From positions 1 through 25,674 of the IMG/VR virus record IMGVR_UViG_3300035665_000220: a stretch of DNA of 25,674 nt; one strand, 5' to 3'. The position numbers and the translations under genes were made by a program. This document shows positions 15,246 to 23,985 of this stretch, piece after piece; within the stretch, counting starts at the first letter, position 1, and every line of letters starts with the position of its first letter. The DNA is from a virus. A model generated the notes under the pieces. The model saw only the letters and a list, made by a program, of their open reading frames with translations. It was not told the DNA's origin and did no database searches.

Positions 15246-15953
15246 CTAGGCGATGCTCTTCAGCAAATCAAGTTGCTTCTGCAACACACCGATTCGAGAT
15301 GGTGCAGCTTCGGGTTGTTTGCGCAACTTGGCAACAACATCACTCAACAAACCAGCCTGATCGTCATCCAACTCCGAACCAGATTCCAGCATCGTGATTG
15401 CAACAGCCAGTTTGTCTGCGTCAACTTGTGCACGCTGAGCCAACGTGTCAACGCTGCGCACACTGGCAGAGGTGGCTGCGTATGCCGGGAAACCAGTCAC
15501 CACAGAAACCTCATACAGTTTCACTTCCTTCAGTTCACGCACATTGCCATCATCAGACCATTGGTCGCCACGAGCAGGAACAGAGAAACCGAACGACATT
15601 GAGTCCACATCGCCACGCTTGATGAGCGTTGACAAGTCACGCCCAACTGTGGTGTCTGGCAAATCGGCATCAACTTTCAGACCACGCTCATCTTCTTCAA
15701 GACGCAACGTCTTGGCACGAGTTGTTGCCAACAGCATTGACGAGTCGTGGTTGAGGTACATGCGCACATTGTTTCGTGAACGCAACGACTTCCTGAATGC
15801 ACCAGGCAAAATGCGTTCCGTGAACGGCAACGGTTCTGAGTCAGAGTTGAAGACTGCGGCATATCCGCTGAATGCCATGCCGTCACCGGCTGGACCTTCA
15901 CGCAACTCAAACTGGTTGACAGTAAGGCGGCGGGTCTCAATCTTCTCAGTCAT
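15246..15953 (-). CDS. Prohead protease (HK97 / U35 family)
   Basis: From the ATG at 15953 this is 235 residues; a TTG three codons earlier is less likely. Family motifs include FSGYAAVFN, ILPGAFRKSL, the catalytic-histidine region YLNHD (H about 69), RDLSTLIKRGDVDSMSFGFSV with the catalytic serine candidate near 118-120, and LYEVSVVTGFPAYAAT. The C-terminal 65 residues are Leu/Asp-rich and probably contact the scaffold. It cleaves the capsid delta domain and then itself during head maturation. It sits 117 bases upstream of the capsid gene, the canonical arrangement. Confidence 0.93.
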   Translation of the reverse strand: MTEKIETRRLTVNQFELREGPAGDGMAFSGYAAVFNSDSEPLPFTERILPGAFRKSLRSRNNVRMYLNHDSSMLLATTRAKTLRLEEDERGLKVDADLPDTTVGRDLSTLIKRGDVDSMSFGFSVPARGDQWSDDGNVRELKEVKLYEVSVVTGFPAYAATSASVRSVDTLAQRAQVDADKLAVAITMLESGSELDDDQAGLLSDVVAKLRKQPEAAPSRIGVLQKQLDLLKSIA

Positions 15954-15981
15954 GGCAACCAATGCTAGTAGGGGACTGATG

Positions 15982-17097
15982 CTACTTGTCCAAGAGTAGG
16001 CGAGACAAACGAGTCAAGGTCTTGAAGTAGCCGAGGCGGCCTTCTTCTTCTCGGACACGTTCTGCTTGACGCTCAAACCATTGCATCGCAGGACTCGGAT
16101 CTAGCGGGTTGATTCCCCACAGGTAGAACGCCACCGCACCAGCACCGGGGAACATGTCGTTGTTGGCATCAGAGTTTTGTGGGGCTTCCAAGTCGACGAG
16201 ATGTCGAGCACCCCAGGCGTTTGCCCTGATGACTTTGTCTTCGGTGATTCTGCCTGCGGCCATGTCACGAGCTTCACGGATGGTGCGAGCCACAAGCCCG
16301 TCACCGCCGAGGCCTTGACCGTAGTAGTCCAAACCTTTTCTGGCTGCCGCCCGCACATACTCGGGGACATCAAAGGAGAGTTGGCGGTAGATGTTGATGC
16401 CTGGGTCGTAGTAGTAGGGGTTTTCTGAACTGACGTTGCCGGTCTGAACGGTTTGTCCAGGGTTCTCATTTGGCAGTCCGGTGACGGATTCCCATGCGTT
16501 GCAGTAGTACGACGGTGCCACCAACGCTTCCCACCGGAGGCAATAGAAATCTTTGTAGTAGCCGCAGTTGCCGCAATTGTGGTTGGCTGGCACGTCGGCT
16601 GTGACGGCAGGACGATAGTTGTCGGGTAGTTCCCGATCCTCCATGTTGTCCTCATCTTCGTCCTCTGGCTCATCCTCTGGTTCTTCCAATTCCCCGATTC
16701 GAGTGAGGGTAGAGAACTTGTGGCCGACGATGACATCGGTGTCTTCCCAGCCACCTTCAACTTGTTGATATATCTGAATTAGGGCCACCGGGTCATCTTC
16801 TGAGGCTTCCAACTCGAAGTCGGTACCTGGCACCCGCACCGTACCCGAACGGAAGATTTCTTGAATCTCGCCACGAGCACGACCACCCGAACTATTCCAC
16901 GAAACATAGTCACCAACCTGCAACTCATCAGGACGAGCACGCTCGCCACCCGGCTCCATCTCCTCAGCAATAGACACCGCAACCATCTGGTCAATGGCCG
17001 CCTGTTTGCTGGTATGACAGCCGATGACTTCACCGTCATCTTTCTCAACTGCCCAACCTGAACAGTTGGCATTGGAATCAGAAATGAAGTACGGCAT
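15982..17097 (-). CDS. Tudor-like/Cys4 head-region protein
   Basis: From the ATG at 17097, in a TAATG overlap with the previous stop, this is 371 residues; a longer frame to 17118 lacks support. Part 1 (1-47) is an NCSGWAVEKDDGEVIGCHT module with AIDQMVAVSIAEEMEPGGER. Part 2 (about 60-135) resembles DUF2945/Tudor-like domains (VGDYVSWNSSGGRARGEI, GHKFSTLT). An acidic linker follows. Part 3 has four cysteines C175xxC178, C186 and C199 in an aromatic setting (GYYKDFYCLRWEA, YYCNAWE), likely a metal or Fe-S site. Part 4 is helical with DANNDMFPGAGAVAFYLWG. Similar modules sit next to prohead proteases in other phages, as here. Its function is unknown; a scaffold or maturation helper is plausible. 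Confidence 0.7.
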   Translation of the reverse strand: MPYFISDSNANCSGWAVEKDDGEVIGCHTSKQAAIDQMVAVSIAEEMEPGGERARPDELQVGDYVSWNSSGGRARGEIQEIFRSGTVRVPGTDFELEASEDDPVALIQIYQQVEGGWEDTDVIVGHKFSTLTRIGELEEPEDEPEDEDEDNMEDRELPDNYRPAVTADVPANHNCGNCGYYKDFYCLRWEALVAPSYYCNAWESVTGLPNENPGQTVQTGNVSSENPYYYDPGINIYRQLSFDVPEYVRAAARKGLDYYGQGLGGDGLVARTIREARDMAAGRITEDKVIRANAWGARHLVDLEAPQNSDANNDMFPGAGAVAFYLWGINPLDPSPAMQWFERQAERVREEEGRLGYFKTLTRLSRLLLDK

Positions 17098-17360
17098 TAC
17101 GGCGTGATATGCAACCAAGTGACAGTATGACCAGATTTTGTTGAGATTGCGTAGATGACGGTGTCAGCATAAATCGTCAACTCCACATCACCACTCTTAG
17201 GAATGCCATGACCATTTGACGTCGTAACAGCAGAACCGCCGACATACACCGTGTCCGTGTTGTCTTGATTCACCACGTGAATCACACCAGGCTGCGCCCG
17301 TGACGGATTGAGAACAGTCGCCACAGTTCCAACAGCTACTTGACCTTGATACACAGCCAT
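17097..17360 (-). CDS. Small virion-type protein
   Basis: This is an 87-residue protein from the ATG at 17360, with GAGG six bases upstream. It is beta-rich (VGTVATVLNP, VIHVVNQDNTDTVYVGG, AVTTSNGHGIPKSGD, ADTVIYAIST) and resembles short phage proteins with a 'VYVGG-VTTSNG' turn that occur in structural operons. It ends in a TAATG overlap with the next gene. No catalytic motif is seen; a decoration or head-associated role is a guess from context. Confidence 0.65.
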   Translation of the reverse strand: MAVYQGQVAVGTVATVLNPSRAQPGVIHVVNQDNTDTVYVGGSAVTTSNGHGIPKSGDVELTIYADTVIYAISTKSGHTVTWLHITP

Positions 17361-17381
17361 GATTTACCTCAGCCATCAACA

Positions 17382-18158
17382 CTAGCCGTGTGCGAACAGC
17401 CGTTCATCATATTCTACTGAAAGTCGAGCAACTTCAACTTGAATAAGTGCGTTGCGTTGACGCTGTGCAGTATGGGCTCCAATGTGCTGTCTGTAAAGCA
17501 GTTTTGGAATGTGATGACATTTCGTGTGCAGATAGGTGCGCAGGAACAGTTCGTAGTCGTCTGCAACACTCATCGCAGGGTTGTGTCCGCCGATTTGCCG
17601 GTACACGTCTGCACGCCAGGCACGAACATGATTTGGGGCCGAGACGATGTGGCGGACGGTGGTGGCGTTGAGTTCAGGGGCACGCATCACCCACACGCCA
17701 TGCTCATCGTTCCAGTAGTGCGAGCCGTAGCCAAACGCCCATCCTTCGGGATAGCGGCCTGATTCACCTGACGGCAATATCTCGCACCAATCCGAATACA
17801 CGAACCCGACGCTTGGGTCTCGGAACGCTGCCTCAATCTCGCTCAATGCGTCCGGTGTCAACTCATCGTCGTGATCCAGCTCGACCAAGATGTCGCCTTC
17901 TGCGACCATGAACCCGCGTCGCTTGACTTGACCAATCAACCCCGATGGCACATGACTATGGTGGGCGACGATCCGATACCGCTCATCGGAACAGAACCCG
18001 TACACCTGCCGCCACGTTTCATCGTTCGTCGAGTCATCCCAGACAACCCACTCCCAATCTTTATGCGATTGAGCCTTGAGACTTGCCCAGGTGCGAGCCA
18101 ACACAACTGGTGGCGTGTTGTATGTCGGTGTGATGACTGAGATCAACCGAGAACGCAT
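17382..18158 (-). CDS. GT-A (family 2-like) glycosyltransferase after the fibre gene
   Basis: From the ATG at 18158 this is 258 residues; an in-frame GTG at 18173 would add five. The Rossmann-like nucleotide-sugar half is clear: [10 protein letters not shown] at the N-terminus, WVVWDDST, and the metal-binding [12 protein letters not shown] (D95-H-D-D98). The acceptor half carries [13 protein letters not shown]. It would transfer a sugar from an NDP-sugar. The gene overlaps the collagen-like gene end by 16 bases, so the two are made together. The fibre or another virion protein is the likeliest acceptor, though host surface glycan is possible. It is remote from the second glycosyltransferase cluster at 11-13.8 kb. 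Confidence 0.88.
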   Translation of the reverse strand: MRSRLISVITPTYNTPPVVLARTWASLKAQSHKDWEWVVWDDSTNDETWRQVYGFCSDERYRIVAHHSHVPSGLIGQVKRRGFMVAEGDILVELDHDDELTPDALSEIEAAFRDPSVGFVYSDWCEILPSGESGRYPEGWAFGYGSHYWNDEHGVWVMRAPELNATTVRHIVSAPNHVRAWRADVYRQIGGHNPAMSVADDYELFLRTYLHTKCHHIPKLLYRQHIGAHTAQRQRNALIQVEVARLSVEYDERLFAHG

Positions 18159-20032
18159 ACTGGCGCAGCCCACTTCAACCCGGTCGCAGTAGATGAGTCA
18201 ACAGTGAGAACATGATTGTTCGTGCCACCAACTGCCAGTCGAACGTTGGTTGTGCTGAACGTCAACAAGTCACCTTTGCTTGTCAACAGCGTGGAGCCTT
18301 GTGGACCTTGTGGGCCTTGAGCACCCGTCGCTCCCGTTGCGCCAGTTGCGCCTTGCGGACCGACAGCACCCTGCGGACCTTGCGCACCTGTTGCGCCTTG
18401 TGCGCCTTGTGCCCCGACATCTCCAGCACGAGAAAAATCAATGACACAGCCGTTGTTATTTGCTGGAGCAGTTCCAGAAATGTACGTCACTGAAATCTTG
18501 CGGTAGCCGGTTGCTGAGGTAACACCAGTGACATTGAACGTCGCAACAGATGTTCCTGTCGTGCGACCTTGAATAACCAATGTTCCTTCAACAGTGTTTG
18601 TCGAATCATCCCAAGAATCAATAAATGCAGTTTGTGTAACACCATCACCATCAACCAGATCGATGAAGATTTGTGTTACTGAACCGATGGTCGCATTGTT
18701 GAATCGGAAATTTCCACTGCCTGGATCAGAATCAGTTGTCGTCGTGCTGAAGGTGTAGAACAATCCGCCTTTGGCACCTGTTGCACCAGTAGCGCCTTGT
18801 GCACCCTGTGCACCTTGAGCACCCGTTGCCCCAGTTGCACCCTGAGCACCGACAGCGCCTTGCGGGCCGACTGCGCCTTGTACACCTTGAGCACCAGTCG
18901 CTCCGGTTGCACCCTGAACACCAGTCGCCCCGGTTGCGCCTTGAGCACCGACAGCACCCTGCGAACCAACTGCACCTTGTGGACCGACAGCACCTTGAGC
19001 ACCCGTGGCACCAGTAGCACCTTGCGCACCAGTAGAGCCCTGCACACCTTGCGAACCGGTATCACCCTGCGGACCTTGAGCTCCCTGCGCTCCAGCAGCT
19101 CCCTGAGCGCCTTGAGGGCCTGTATCGCCCTGTGGTCCTACGGCACCCTGCGGACCAGCATCACCTTGCGGACCTTGCGCACCGACAGCGCCCTGAGCGC
19201 CCTGAGCACCCTGCGGTCCCGTATCGCCCTGCGGTCCAACATCACCTTGTGGACCTTGCGCACCGACAGCACCTTGAGTACCCTGCGGTCCCGTGTCGCC
19301 CTGCGGACCGACAGCGCCCTGCGCTCCCTGCGGACCAGCATCACCCTGCGCACCCTGCGGTCCGCTCGAACCTACGGCACCCTGCGAACCCTGAGCGCCC
19401 TGCGGTCCCACATCACCCTGTGGCCCCACATCACCTTGAGGTCCCTGTGATCCTTGCGATCCAGTAGCACCCTGAGCGCCCTGCGCACCTGCACCACCTT
19501 GCGGACCAACGTCACCCTGCGCACCTTGTGGTCCTTGTGATCCAGTCGCACCCTGAGCGCCCTGAGCGCCTGTTGCACCTTGAGCGCCTTGAGGACCAAT
19601 CGCACCCTGTGGACCAGGAACCGTACTGTCAGCACCTTGAGGACCTTGCGCACCTTGAGAACCGGTTGCACCAACAGCACCCTGAACACCAATCGGACCC
19701 TGCGAACCCTGCGCACCTTGAGAACCAGTTGCACCAACAGCGCCCTGCGCCCCAACATCACCCTGAGCACCTTGAGGACCCTGAGCACCTTGAACACCAG
19801 TTGCACCAACAGCACCCTGCGCACCATGCGCACCTTGAGCACCTTGTGGTCCCTGCGAACCTTGAACACCAGTCGGACCTTGAGCACCTTGTGGCCCAAT
19901 AGAACCAACAGAACCAACAACCGTCACCGACTGCGCCTGCTCCTGAACCGTCACATTGACATCATCCTCAGCAACAACAACCGTGTTGTTTGATTCGACC
20001 ACCGTAACGGCTGTCGTGGTGTCCTGCGCCAT
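18143..20032 (-). CDS. Collagen-like fibre protein with two Gly-X-Y blocks
   Basis: This 629-residue protein has a non-collagenous head (about residues 1-42, Val/Thr-rich). A long Gly-X-Y block of roughly 125 triplets follows (about 43-421, mostly [15 protein letters not shown]). An interrupting globular beta-rich domain spans about 422-537, a second short Gly-X-Y block about 538-579, and a C-terminal cap about 580-629 with [20 protein letters not shown]. Collagen-like phage proteins form trimeric fibres or head/tail decorations. The globular insert could nucleate trimerisation. The Gly-X-Y block makes long imperfect DNA repeats, so assembly errors in repeat number are possible. The overlapping downstream gene is a glycosyltransferase, which makes this protein one candidate substrate. 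Confidence 0.88.
   Translation of the reverse strand: MAQDTTTAVTVVESNNTVVVAEDDVNVTVQEQAQSVTVVGSVGSIGPQGAQGPTGVQGSQGPQGAQGAHGAQGAVGATGVQGAQGPQGAQGDVGAQGAVGATGSQGAQGSQGPIGVQGAVGATGSQGAQGPQGADSTVPGPQGAIGPQGAQGATGAQGAQGATGSQGPQGAQGDVGPQGGAGAQGAQGATGSQGSQGPQGDVGPQGDVGPQGAQGSQGAVGSSGPQGAQGDAGPQGAQGAVGPQGDTGPQGTQGAVGAQGPQGDVGPQGDTGPQGAQGAQGAVGAQGPQGDAGPQGAVGPQGDTGPQGAQGAAGAQGAQGPQGDTGSQGVQGSTGAQGATGATGAQGAVGPQGAVGSQGAVGAQGATGATGVQGATGATGAQGVQGAVGPQGAVGAQGATGATGAQGAQGAQGATGATGAKGGLFYTFSTTTTDSDPGSGNFRFNNATIGSVTQIFIDLVDGDGVTQTAFIDSWDDSTNTVEGTLVIQGRTTGTSVATFNVTGVTSATGYRKISVTYISGTAPANNNGCVIDFSRAGDVGAQGAQGATGAQGPQGAVGPQGATGATGATGAQGPQGPQGSTLLTSKGDLLTFSTTNVRLAVGGTNNHVLTVDSSTATGLKWAAPVCVLG
18422..18770 (-). 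other. Globular interruption between the collagen-like blocks
   Basis: This stretch encodes roughly 115 residues without Gly-X-Y periodicity (about residues 422-537 of the fibre). It is rich in Thr, Asp and beta-forming residues, with segments such as [18 protein letters not shown] and [13 protein letters not shown] similar domain inside phage collagen-like or tail proteins can act as a trimerisation or host-contact head. I did not recognise the family. Confidence 0.55.
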
Positions 20033-20391
20033 CAGCGAGTCACCTCACCTCGCAACTCGAACGTGCCTTGCACGAGGCGAGTCACGACCGAACCAGAAAC
20101 CAATTCCAAATCATAAACATACGTTTTGGCGTCAATCGCAGCCATAGCCGTAGCAGCAACACTCAAGTCAATCGTTCCAGCAGTACCCCCCAGAACAATC
20201 CGATTGTTTTCTGTTGTCAACTCCAACACCGCAGCGCCAGACGCATCAACAGACTGACGCAACTGCATACGAGCCGTATAACCCGTCAAATTCACTACAG
20301 ACCCAGCAGAATCTTTCCACGTCAACTGACGAGTGAACGTCGCCCCCTGATCGGCGGTGATGTTGTAGATACCGGCAGGTGCAGACATCAC
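20032..20391 (-). CDS. Small beta-rich virion-type protein preceding the collagen-like fibre
   Basis: This 119-residue protein overlaps the portal stop (GTG at 20391, or ATG at 20388 in a TGATG) and in turn overlaps the fibre start by one base (TGATG). It alternates short beta strands with turns: [46 protein letters not shown], and [11 protein letters not shown] followed by [19 protein letters not shown] recognise this as a recurring phage pattern just upstream of fibre-like genes, but have no family name for it. The coupling suggests co-production with the collagen-like protein, perhaps as its base or anchor. Confidence 0.7.
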   Translation of the reverse strand: MMSAPAGIYNITADQGATFTRQLTWKDSAGSVVNLTGYTARMQLRQSVDASGAAVLELTTENNRIVLGGTAGTIDLSVAATAMAAIDAKTYVYDLELVSGSVVTRLVQGTFELRGEVTR

Positions 20392-21746
20392 TCAACCTCA
20401 TAGACGCTAGAAGGGGCAATCGGGTTGATAGCGGCCACCGGCTGCAATGCAGCAGTCGGAACACCCGTGTGTTCAATGTCTGGCATGTCAAGAGCTTTCA
20501 ACACGGCAGCAGGTTGGAAACCTGATGCGATGAGACGTTGTGCGATAGCCGATTTGCGATCCAAGTCAGCAAGGTTCGCAGCCGTGATGTCAATGTTCGT
20601 CAACGGGACTCGATACACATCGCCACCCTCAATCGGGGTCATGTCCTCAAATCGGCGCACATCATTCACCGACATATAGCCGTTATTCAAGCCCGACTGG
20701 TAGGAGGCGTTGCGTGCTGCGATATCACCACGCAGAAGACCTGCGGTGGAGAATCGGATGAACGCACGACCAGCCAACAACACGCTGTATTCGGATTCAA
20801 CCTTCGCCAAAATTGGGGTCAACGAATGAACCAAGAACGACAAGTTGTTCGCCTCAACCGACGCATACGACATCGCACCTGGTGTCGTGACACCAATCAT
20901 CGACGGTGGGACACGGAAGATTCTGGCAATCTCCTCAACAGCGAACTGTCGAGACTCAATGAACTGAGACTCGTTCGGCGGCACACCAGTCTTCTCAAAC
21001 GTGGCACCACCAAACAAGATGCCGGGACGATGCGCACGACGCAAACCCTTGTGCCCATCCTCAAACGCATCCACAAGATTCTTGGCCTGCTCACGAGACA
21101 AGTTCCCAGGGAACTGAATGATGCCAGAAGTGTTCGACCCCTGACCAAAGAAACGGGAAGCAAACTCTTCCAACGCTCGTGCCAAACCGAGGTTCTCTTT
21201 CATCAAGTCAATGCGTGATTTTCCACGCAACTCACCCGGCAAAGTCAAGTCACGGATATGAATCATGTCCACATCCTCAATGCGGTCACGAGCCTCATAG
21301 ACGTAAAAGAGGCGCCCGTTGTTATCTCGACGAATCTCCACCACCTGCGGATTCAACACCGACAACGCCAACACTTCACCATCCTCATCACGAATGATGC
21401 GAGTGAACGAGTTGCCATTCAGCAACAGCGAAACAATCACCTGCTGAAAGTGATCCTCTTTCGTCACCCCAATATCGGGTGCGTCAAGCCACGCAGGTCG
21501 TGGACGATACTGAAGACGCACACCCTCCTGGCGAATATAGGCATCAACTGGCAAAGTGGAAATCGTGTCGGCAATCAGACGCACACACGCATAGACCGTC
21601 CCAATTTTGATGGAATCGTCCTGCGTGACATAGACACCAGAGTTCGTCGTGAACGTGTACCCGTCACCGAGAGCGAACAACGACTGGAACGAAATCGCAC
21701 GTTCCTCCTCATTGCCACCACGGCCAACTAGACGGTCAACAATCAC
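20388..21746 (-). CDS. Portal protein (HK97 family)
   Basis: This 452-residue protein starts at a GTG overlapping the previous TGA (GTGA). The sequence carries HK97-portal hallmarks: VYACVRLIADTISTLPV near residue 53, LLLNGNSFTRIIRD, LRGKSRIDLMKENL, FFGQGSNTSGII, and the C-terminal stretch EEIARIFRVPPSMIGV followed by YASVEANNLSFL. The dodecameric portal forms the capsid vertex through which TerL pumps DNA and to which the connector binds. Its place directly after terminase and well before protease and capsid is canonical. However, an unusually large set of genes (fibre, glycosyltransferase, Tudor-like) separates portal from protease. Confidence 0.94.
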   Translation of the reverse strand: MIVDRLVGRGGNEEERAISFQSLFALGDGYTFTTNSGVYVTQDDSIKIGTVYACVRLIADTISTLPVDAYIRQEGVRLQYRPRPAWLDAPDIGVTKEDHFQQVIVSLLLNGNSFTRIIRDEDGEVLALSVLNPQVVEIRRDNNGRLFYVYEARDRIEDVDMIHIRDLTLPGELRGKSRIDLMKENLGLARALEEFASRFFGQGSNTSGIIQFPGNLSREQAKNLVDAFEDGHKGLRRAHRPGILFGGATFEKTGVPPNESQFIESRQFAVEEIARIFRVPPSMIGVTTPGAMSYASVEANNLSFLVHSLTPILAKVESEYSVLLAGRAFIRFSTAGLLRGDIAARNASYQSGLNNGYMSVNDVRRFEDMTPIEGGDVYRVPLTNIDITAANLADLDRKSAIAQRLIASGFQPAAVLKALDMPDIEHTGVPTAALQPVAAINPIAPSSVYEVE

Positions 21747-21895
21747 TTCTTATCATCCTTAGTGATTCGAGCCAAACTCCACGCAGACACAAACGCAGCA
21801 ACACCAATCACAGCAAACCCCAACGCCGGTGCCACCAACCATCCTGCAACCACAAGACATACCAATCCAATCAGCTCCAGCCATAAAACTTTCAT
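21743..21895 (-). CDS. Small two-helix membrane protein between terminase and portal
   Basis: A 50-codon ORF starts at the ATG at 21895. It has an excellent AGGAGG five bases upstream and ends in a GTGA overlap with the portal start. The protein has two hydrophobic segments (about residues 4-22 and 24-41) separated by a proline, and a charged tail ending RITKDDKK, so it looks like a small inner-membrane hairpin. The strong ribosome binding site and stop-start coupling argue that it is real. I do not recognise a family. It may translationally couple portal synthesis, or act at the membrane (holin-like or superinfection-related). No function can be assigned. Confidence 0.75.
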   Translation of the reverse strand: MKVLWLELIGLVCLVVAGWLVAPALGFAVIGVAAFVSAWSLARITKDDKK

Positions 21896-21927
21896 CCCAG
21901 CCTCCTATCGTAGTTGAACCAGCCTAC

Positions 21928-23394
21928 TCACACCACGAAGAACCCAGGCTCCGCCACAGGTTCAGGTGTCGTAGTAGCACGATCCGACGCCATCGCCAAC
22001 GCAATCACAGCGTCAATCTTCCGCTTCGACTTGCCTTTCGACAACGTCCAACCATTGTCCTTCATCCGTTGCGCAGCCGACAACACCTGGTCGGTGAACA
22101 ACGGATTCCCATCATGCGCAAGTTTTTGATTCACAATCAACTCATACAAATTCCCACACGCAGGAACCATGCGCTGCGGAGACTGCGGAAACTCCACCAT
22201 CGGAAACCCATCCTCAGCCAACGCCTCAGCAGTCCTCTGAAAAAACGCTGGGTCAAACGCAATCTCCTGCAAGTCATACTGTTGCGCAACCTCACGCAAA
22301 TACGACTCCACCGCAGACACATCCAACACACCACCCTCCGGCAACCAAATCTTCGCCCGAGCCACCAACTTCCCCTCAACATGCTGAACCAACACCACCG
22401 CCGTCGTGTCACGCTTCAATGCCATATCAACCCCAACCCACGTCGCAGCACCAGGCACAAGCTCCAACGTCGAACGACACAACTCCCAAGCACCCTGCGG
22501 CAACCACGAATCAGCAGCCGTCCGCACCCACTGATTCAGACGGTACCTACGCACGCTCACTTCGGAGGTTTGACGCACCGCAATCTCCATATCCTCCGGG
22601 TCAAGCAAACCCTCAGCCAAATTCGGATTCGCCTCCAACCACGCCTGCCGATCATTCAAGTCACAACCCTCAGCAGCCTCCCACCACCAAAACCCAAACG
22701 TCTCATCCTCAATTTCACCACGACACACCTTCTGGCCGTAGCCATACAACAACCCACAAATACTCGTCAGGTCATACCCGGCAGTCGTAATCGCCACAAT
22801 CTGCGGATCACGACGAGCACCCGAACCCAATGTCAACGCATCCCAAAGTTCTGAGTTCGGTTGAACATGCAACTCATCAAACACCACCGTTGACGGATTC
22901 AGACCTTGCTGGAGTTTTGCGTCACTACTCAACACTCGATACACGCTGTGCGTCGAAGGCACCTCAATCGCGTCCCGATACACCTTGCAAATCCCAGACA
23001 ACGCAGGCGACTGCTGCACCTGCCACTTCGCCTCATCAAACACCACACGAGCCTGACGCCTATCACCAGCAGCTGAATACACCTCAGCCCCATGCTCACC
23101 CTCAATCAACCCATACAACGCAATGAGAGACCCAATCAACGACTTCCCGTTCTTACGACCCAACCCAATCACCGAACGCTTATAACGCAACAGGCCGTCA
23201 TTACGACGCTCAAACAAATTGTCAATCAAACTCTTCTGCCACGGCGTCAACACCAACGGCTCACCAGCACGAATCCCCTTGGATACATGCATAAACGTCT
23301 CCGCAAAATCGGCGACCTTATGACCCTCAGTCTTCGGATACTTCCACGGAGTCGACCACCTTGGTGTTGCGACGACGGAATTGGTCAAGCTCAT
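21928..23394 (-). CDS. terL: Terminase large subunit
   Basis: This is the packaging motor ATPase and nuclease, 488 residues from the ATG at 23394. That ATG has AAGGG six bases upstream and is preferred over a TTG two codons earlier. The ATPase domain has a Walker A-like loop GLGRKNGKS (about 77-85) and a Walker B strand with catalytic glutamate, VVFDELH (about 170-176). The RNase H-like nuclease domain has three acidic positions: D323 in VGVDMALKRD, D381 in IAFDPAFF and D461 in KIDAVIALAM. Length and order match HK97/P27-associated large terminases. It overlaps TerS by about 68 bases. The protein would dock on the portal and translocate DNA into the prohead. Confidence 0.95.
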   Translation of the reverse strand: MSLTNSVVATPRWSTPWKYPKTEGHKVADFAETFMHVSKGIRAGEPLVLTPWQKSLIDNLFERRNDGLLRYKRSVIGLGRKNGKSLIGSLIALYGLIEGEHGAEVYSAAGDRRQARVVFDEAKWQVQQSPALSGICKVYRDAIEVPSTHSVYRVLSSDAKLQQGLNPSTVVFDELHVQPNSELWDALTLGSGARRDPQIVAITTAGYDLTSICGLLYGYGQKVCRGEIEDETFGFWWWEAAEGCDLNDRQAWLEANPNLAEGLLDPEDMEIAVRQTSEVSVRRYRLNQWVRTAADSWLPQGAWELCRSTLELVPGAATWVGVDMALKRDTTAVVLVQHVEGKLVARAKIWLPEGGVLDVSAVESYLREVAQQYDLQEIAFDPAFFQRTAEALAEDGFPMVEFPQSPQRMVPACGNLYELIVNQKLAHDGNPLFTDQVLSAAQRMKDNGWTLSKGKSKRKIDAVIALAMASDRATTTPEPVAEPGFFVV

Positions 23395-23869
23395 TAGCAA
23401 CCCTTATCTCGGCGAGACCAAGACGAGCCCGGTCAGACGGTGTGAACCCCAACAACGATAGCCACGCCGTGATCTGCGCATTGAGCTCCCCCTTCTGCTT
23501 GATAAGCGGATGGGTGACCAACTGACCGTTCGCCGTCTCATAAAACCAGCGTGACACATCCGAACCCTGCCACTGCTCAATCAACGCCACCTGCTCAATA
23601 GCCGCACACAACTTCTGCACCAACGCCGAGTCATGCTTCTCCGACAGATGCCGACGGCCTGCATCCCAGAACAACGTCCAATGAGCCCGCCCATACTCCC
23701 CCAACGACACCGGGGCAGGAGGCAGATCGTCGAGGCTGACCGTTGCCAGGGCGAACTCCGGCACCGGCATGGCAGACAGACCGTTACGAATCCTGGCGCC
23801 ACGCAACCGTTTCTTCTCAATCGGTTCGGCCTTGCGGCCTCCGCCGGTTCCTGTTCGTGGCTTGGGCAC
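23327..23869 (-). CDS. terS: Terminase small subunit (P27-like)
   Basis: This 180-residue protein starts at a GTG. It has a basic N-terminus (GGGRKAEPIEKKRLRGARIR), a helical middle, and the C-terminal segment LLGFTPSDRARLGLAE that is typical of the phage terminase small subunit P27 family. The subunit recognises the packaging site and loads the large subunit. Its position right after an HNH gene and overlapping the TerL start by about 70 bases agrees with this. Codons switch here to G/T-ended ones, in contrast to the C/A-ended HNH and helicase genes. No strong ribosome binding site precedes the GTG. Confidence 0.88.
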   Translation of the reverse strand: MPKPRTGTGGGRKAEPIEKKRLRGARIRNGLSAMPVPEFALATVSLDDLPPAPVSLGEYGRAHWTLFWDAGRRHLSEKHDSALVQKLCAAIEQVALIEQWQGSDVSRWFYETANGQLVTHPLIKQKGELNAQITAWLSLLGFTPSDRARLGLAEIRVANELDQFRRRNTKVVDSVEVSED

Positions 23870-23883
23870 GCAACGAGCCTAGG

Positions 23884-23985
23884 CGGTAGGGCGCAACCTA
23901 CCGTGCGTCCATTGCGCACGGCATGGGTCATTTTCGGCTACCCCCGCCCAGATTTTGGGGCACCCCCGTTGATGCCGGGGTGGGG
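23884..23985. other. Structured HNH-TerS spacer, candidate cos region
   Basis: The roughly 116-bp non-coding gap between the HNH and TerS genes holds two overlapping perfect hairpins. The first has arms CGGTAGG/CCTACCG at 23884-23903. The second has arms CCGTGCG/CGCACGG at 23901-23921. They share three bases, so both cannot form fully at once. Further right, ACCCCCG occurs as a direct repeat at 23940 and 23962 within a run of C- and G-tracts. A structured spacer between an HNH gene and TerS is where a cos/TerS-binding site would be expected. No genome end is visible, so this is inference. Confidence 0.4.

Noticed and set aside
18797-19450. 217-residue plus-strand ORF of Thr-Leu-Arg-type repeats
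   Set aside because: It is antisense to the Gly-X-Y repeats of the collagen-like fibre; the periodicity is inherited from that gene.
18150-19920. Repeat array resembling a CRISPR or minisatellite
   Set aside because: The periodicity is 9 nt and in frame with Gly-X-Y coding; there are no constant repeats with unique spacers.
21829-22854. 341-residue plus-strand ORF rich in His, Arg and Pro
   Set aside because: It is antisense to TerL, whose motifs are unmistakable; its composition reflects the G/T-rich codons of the true gene.
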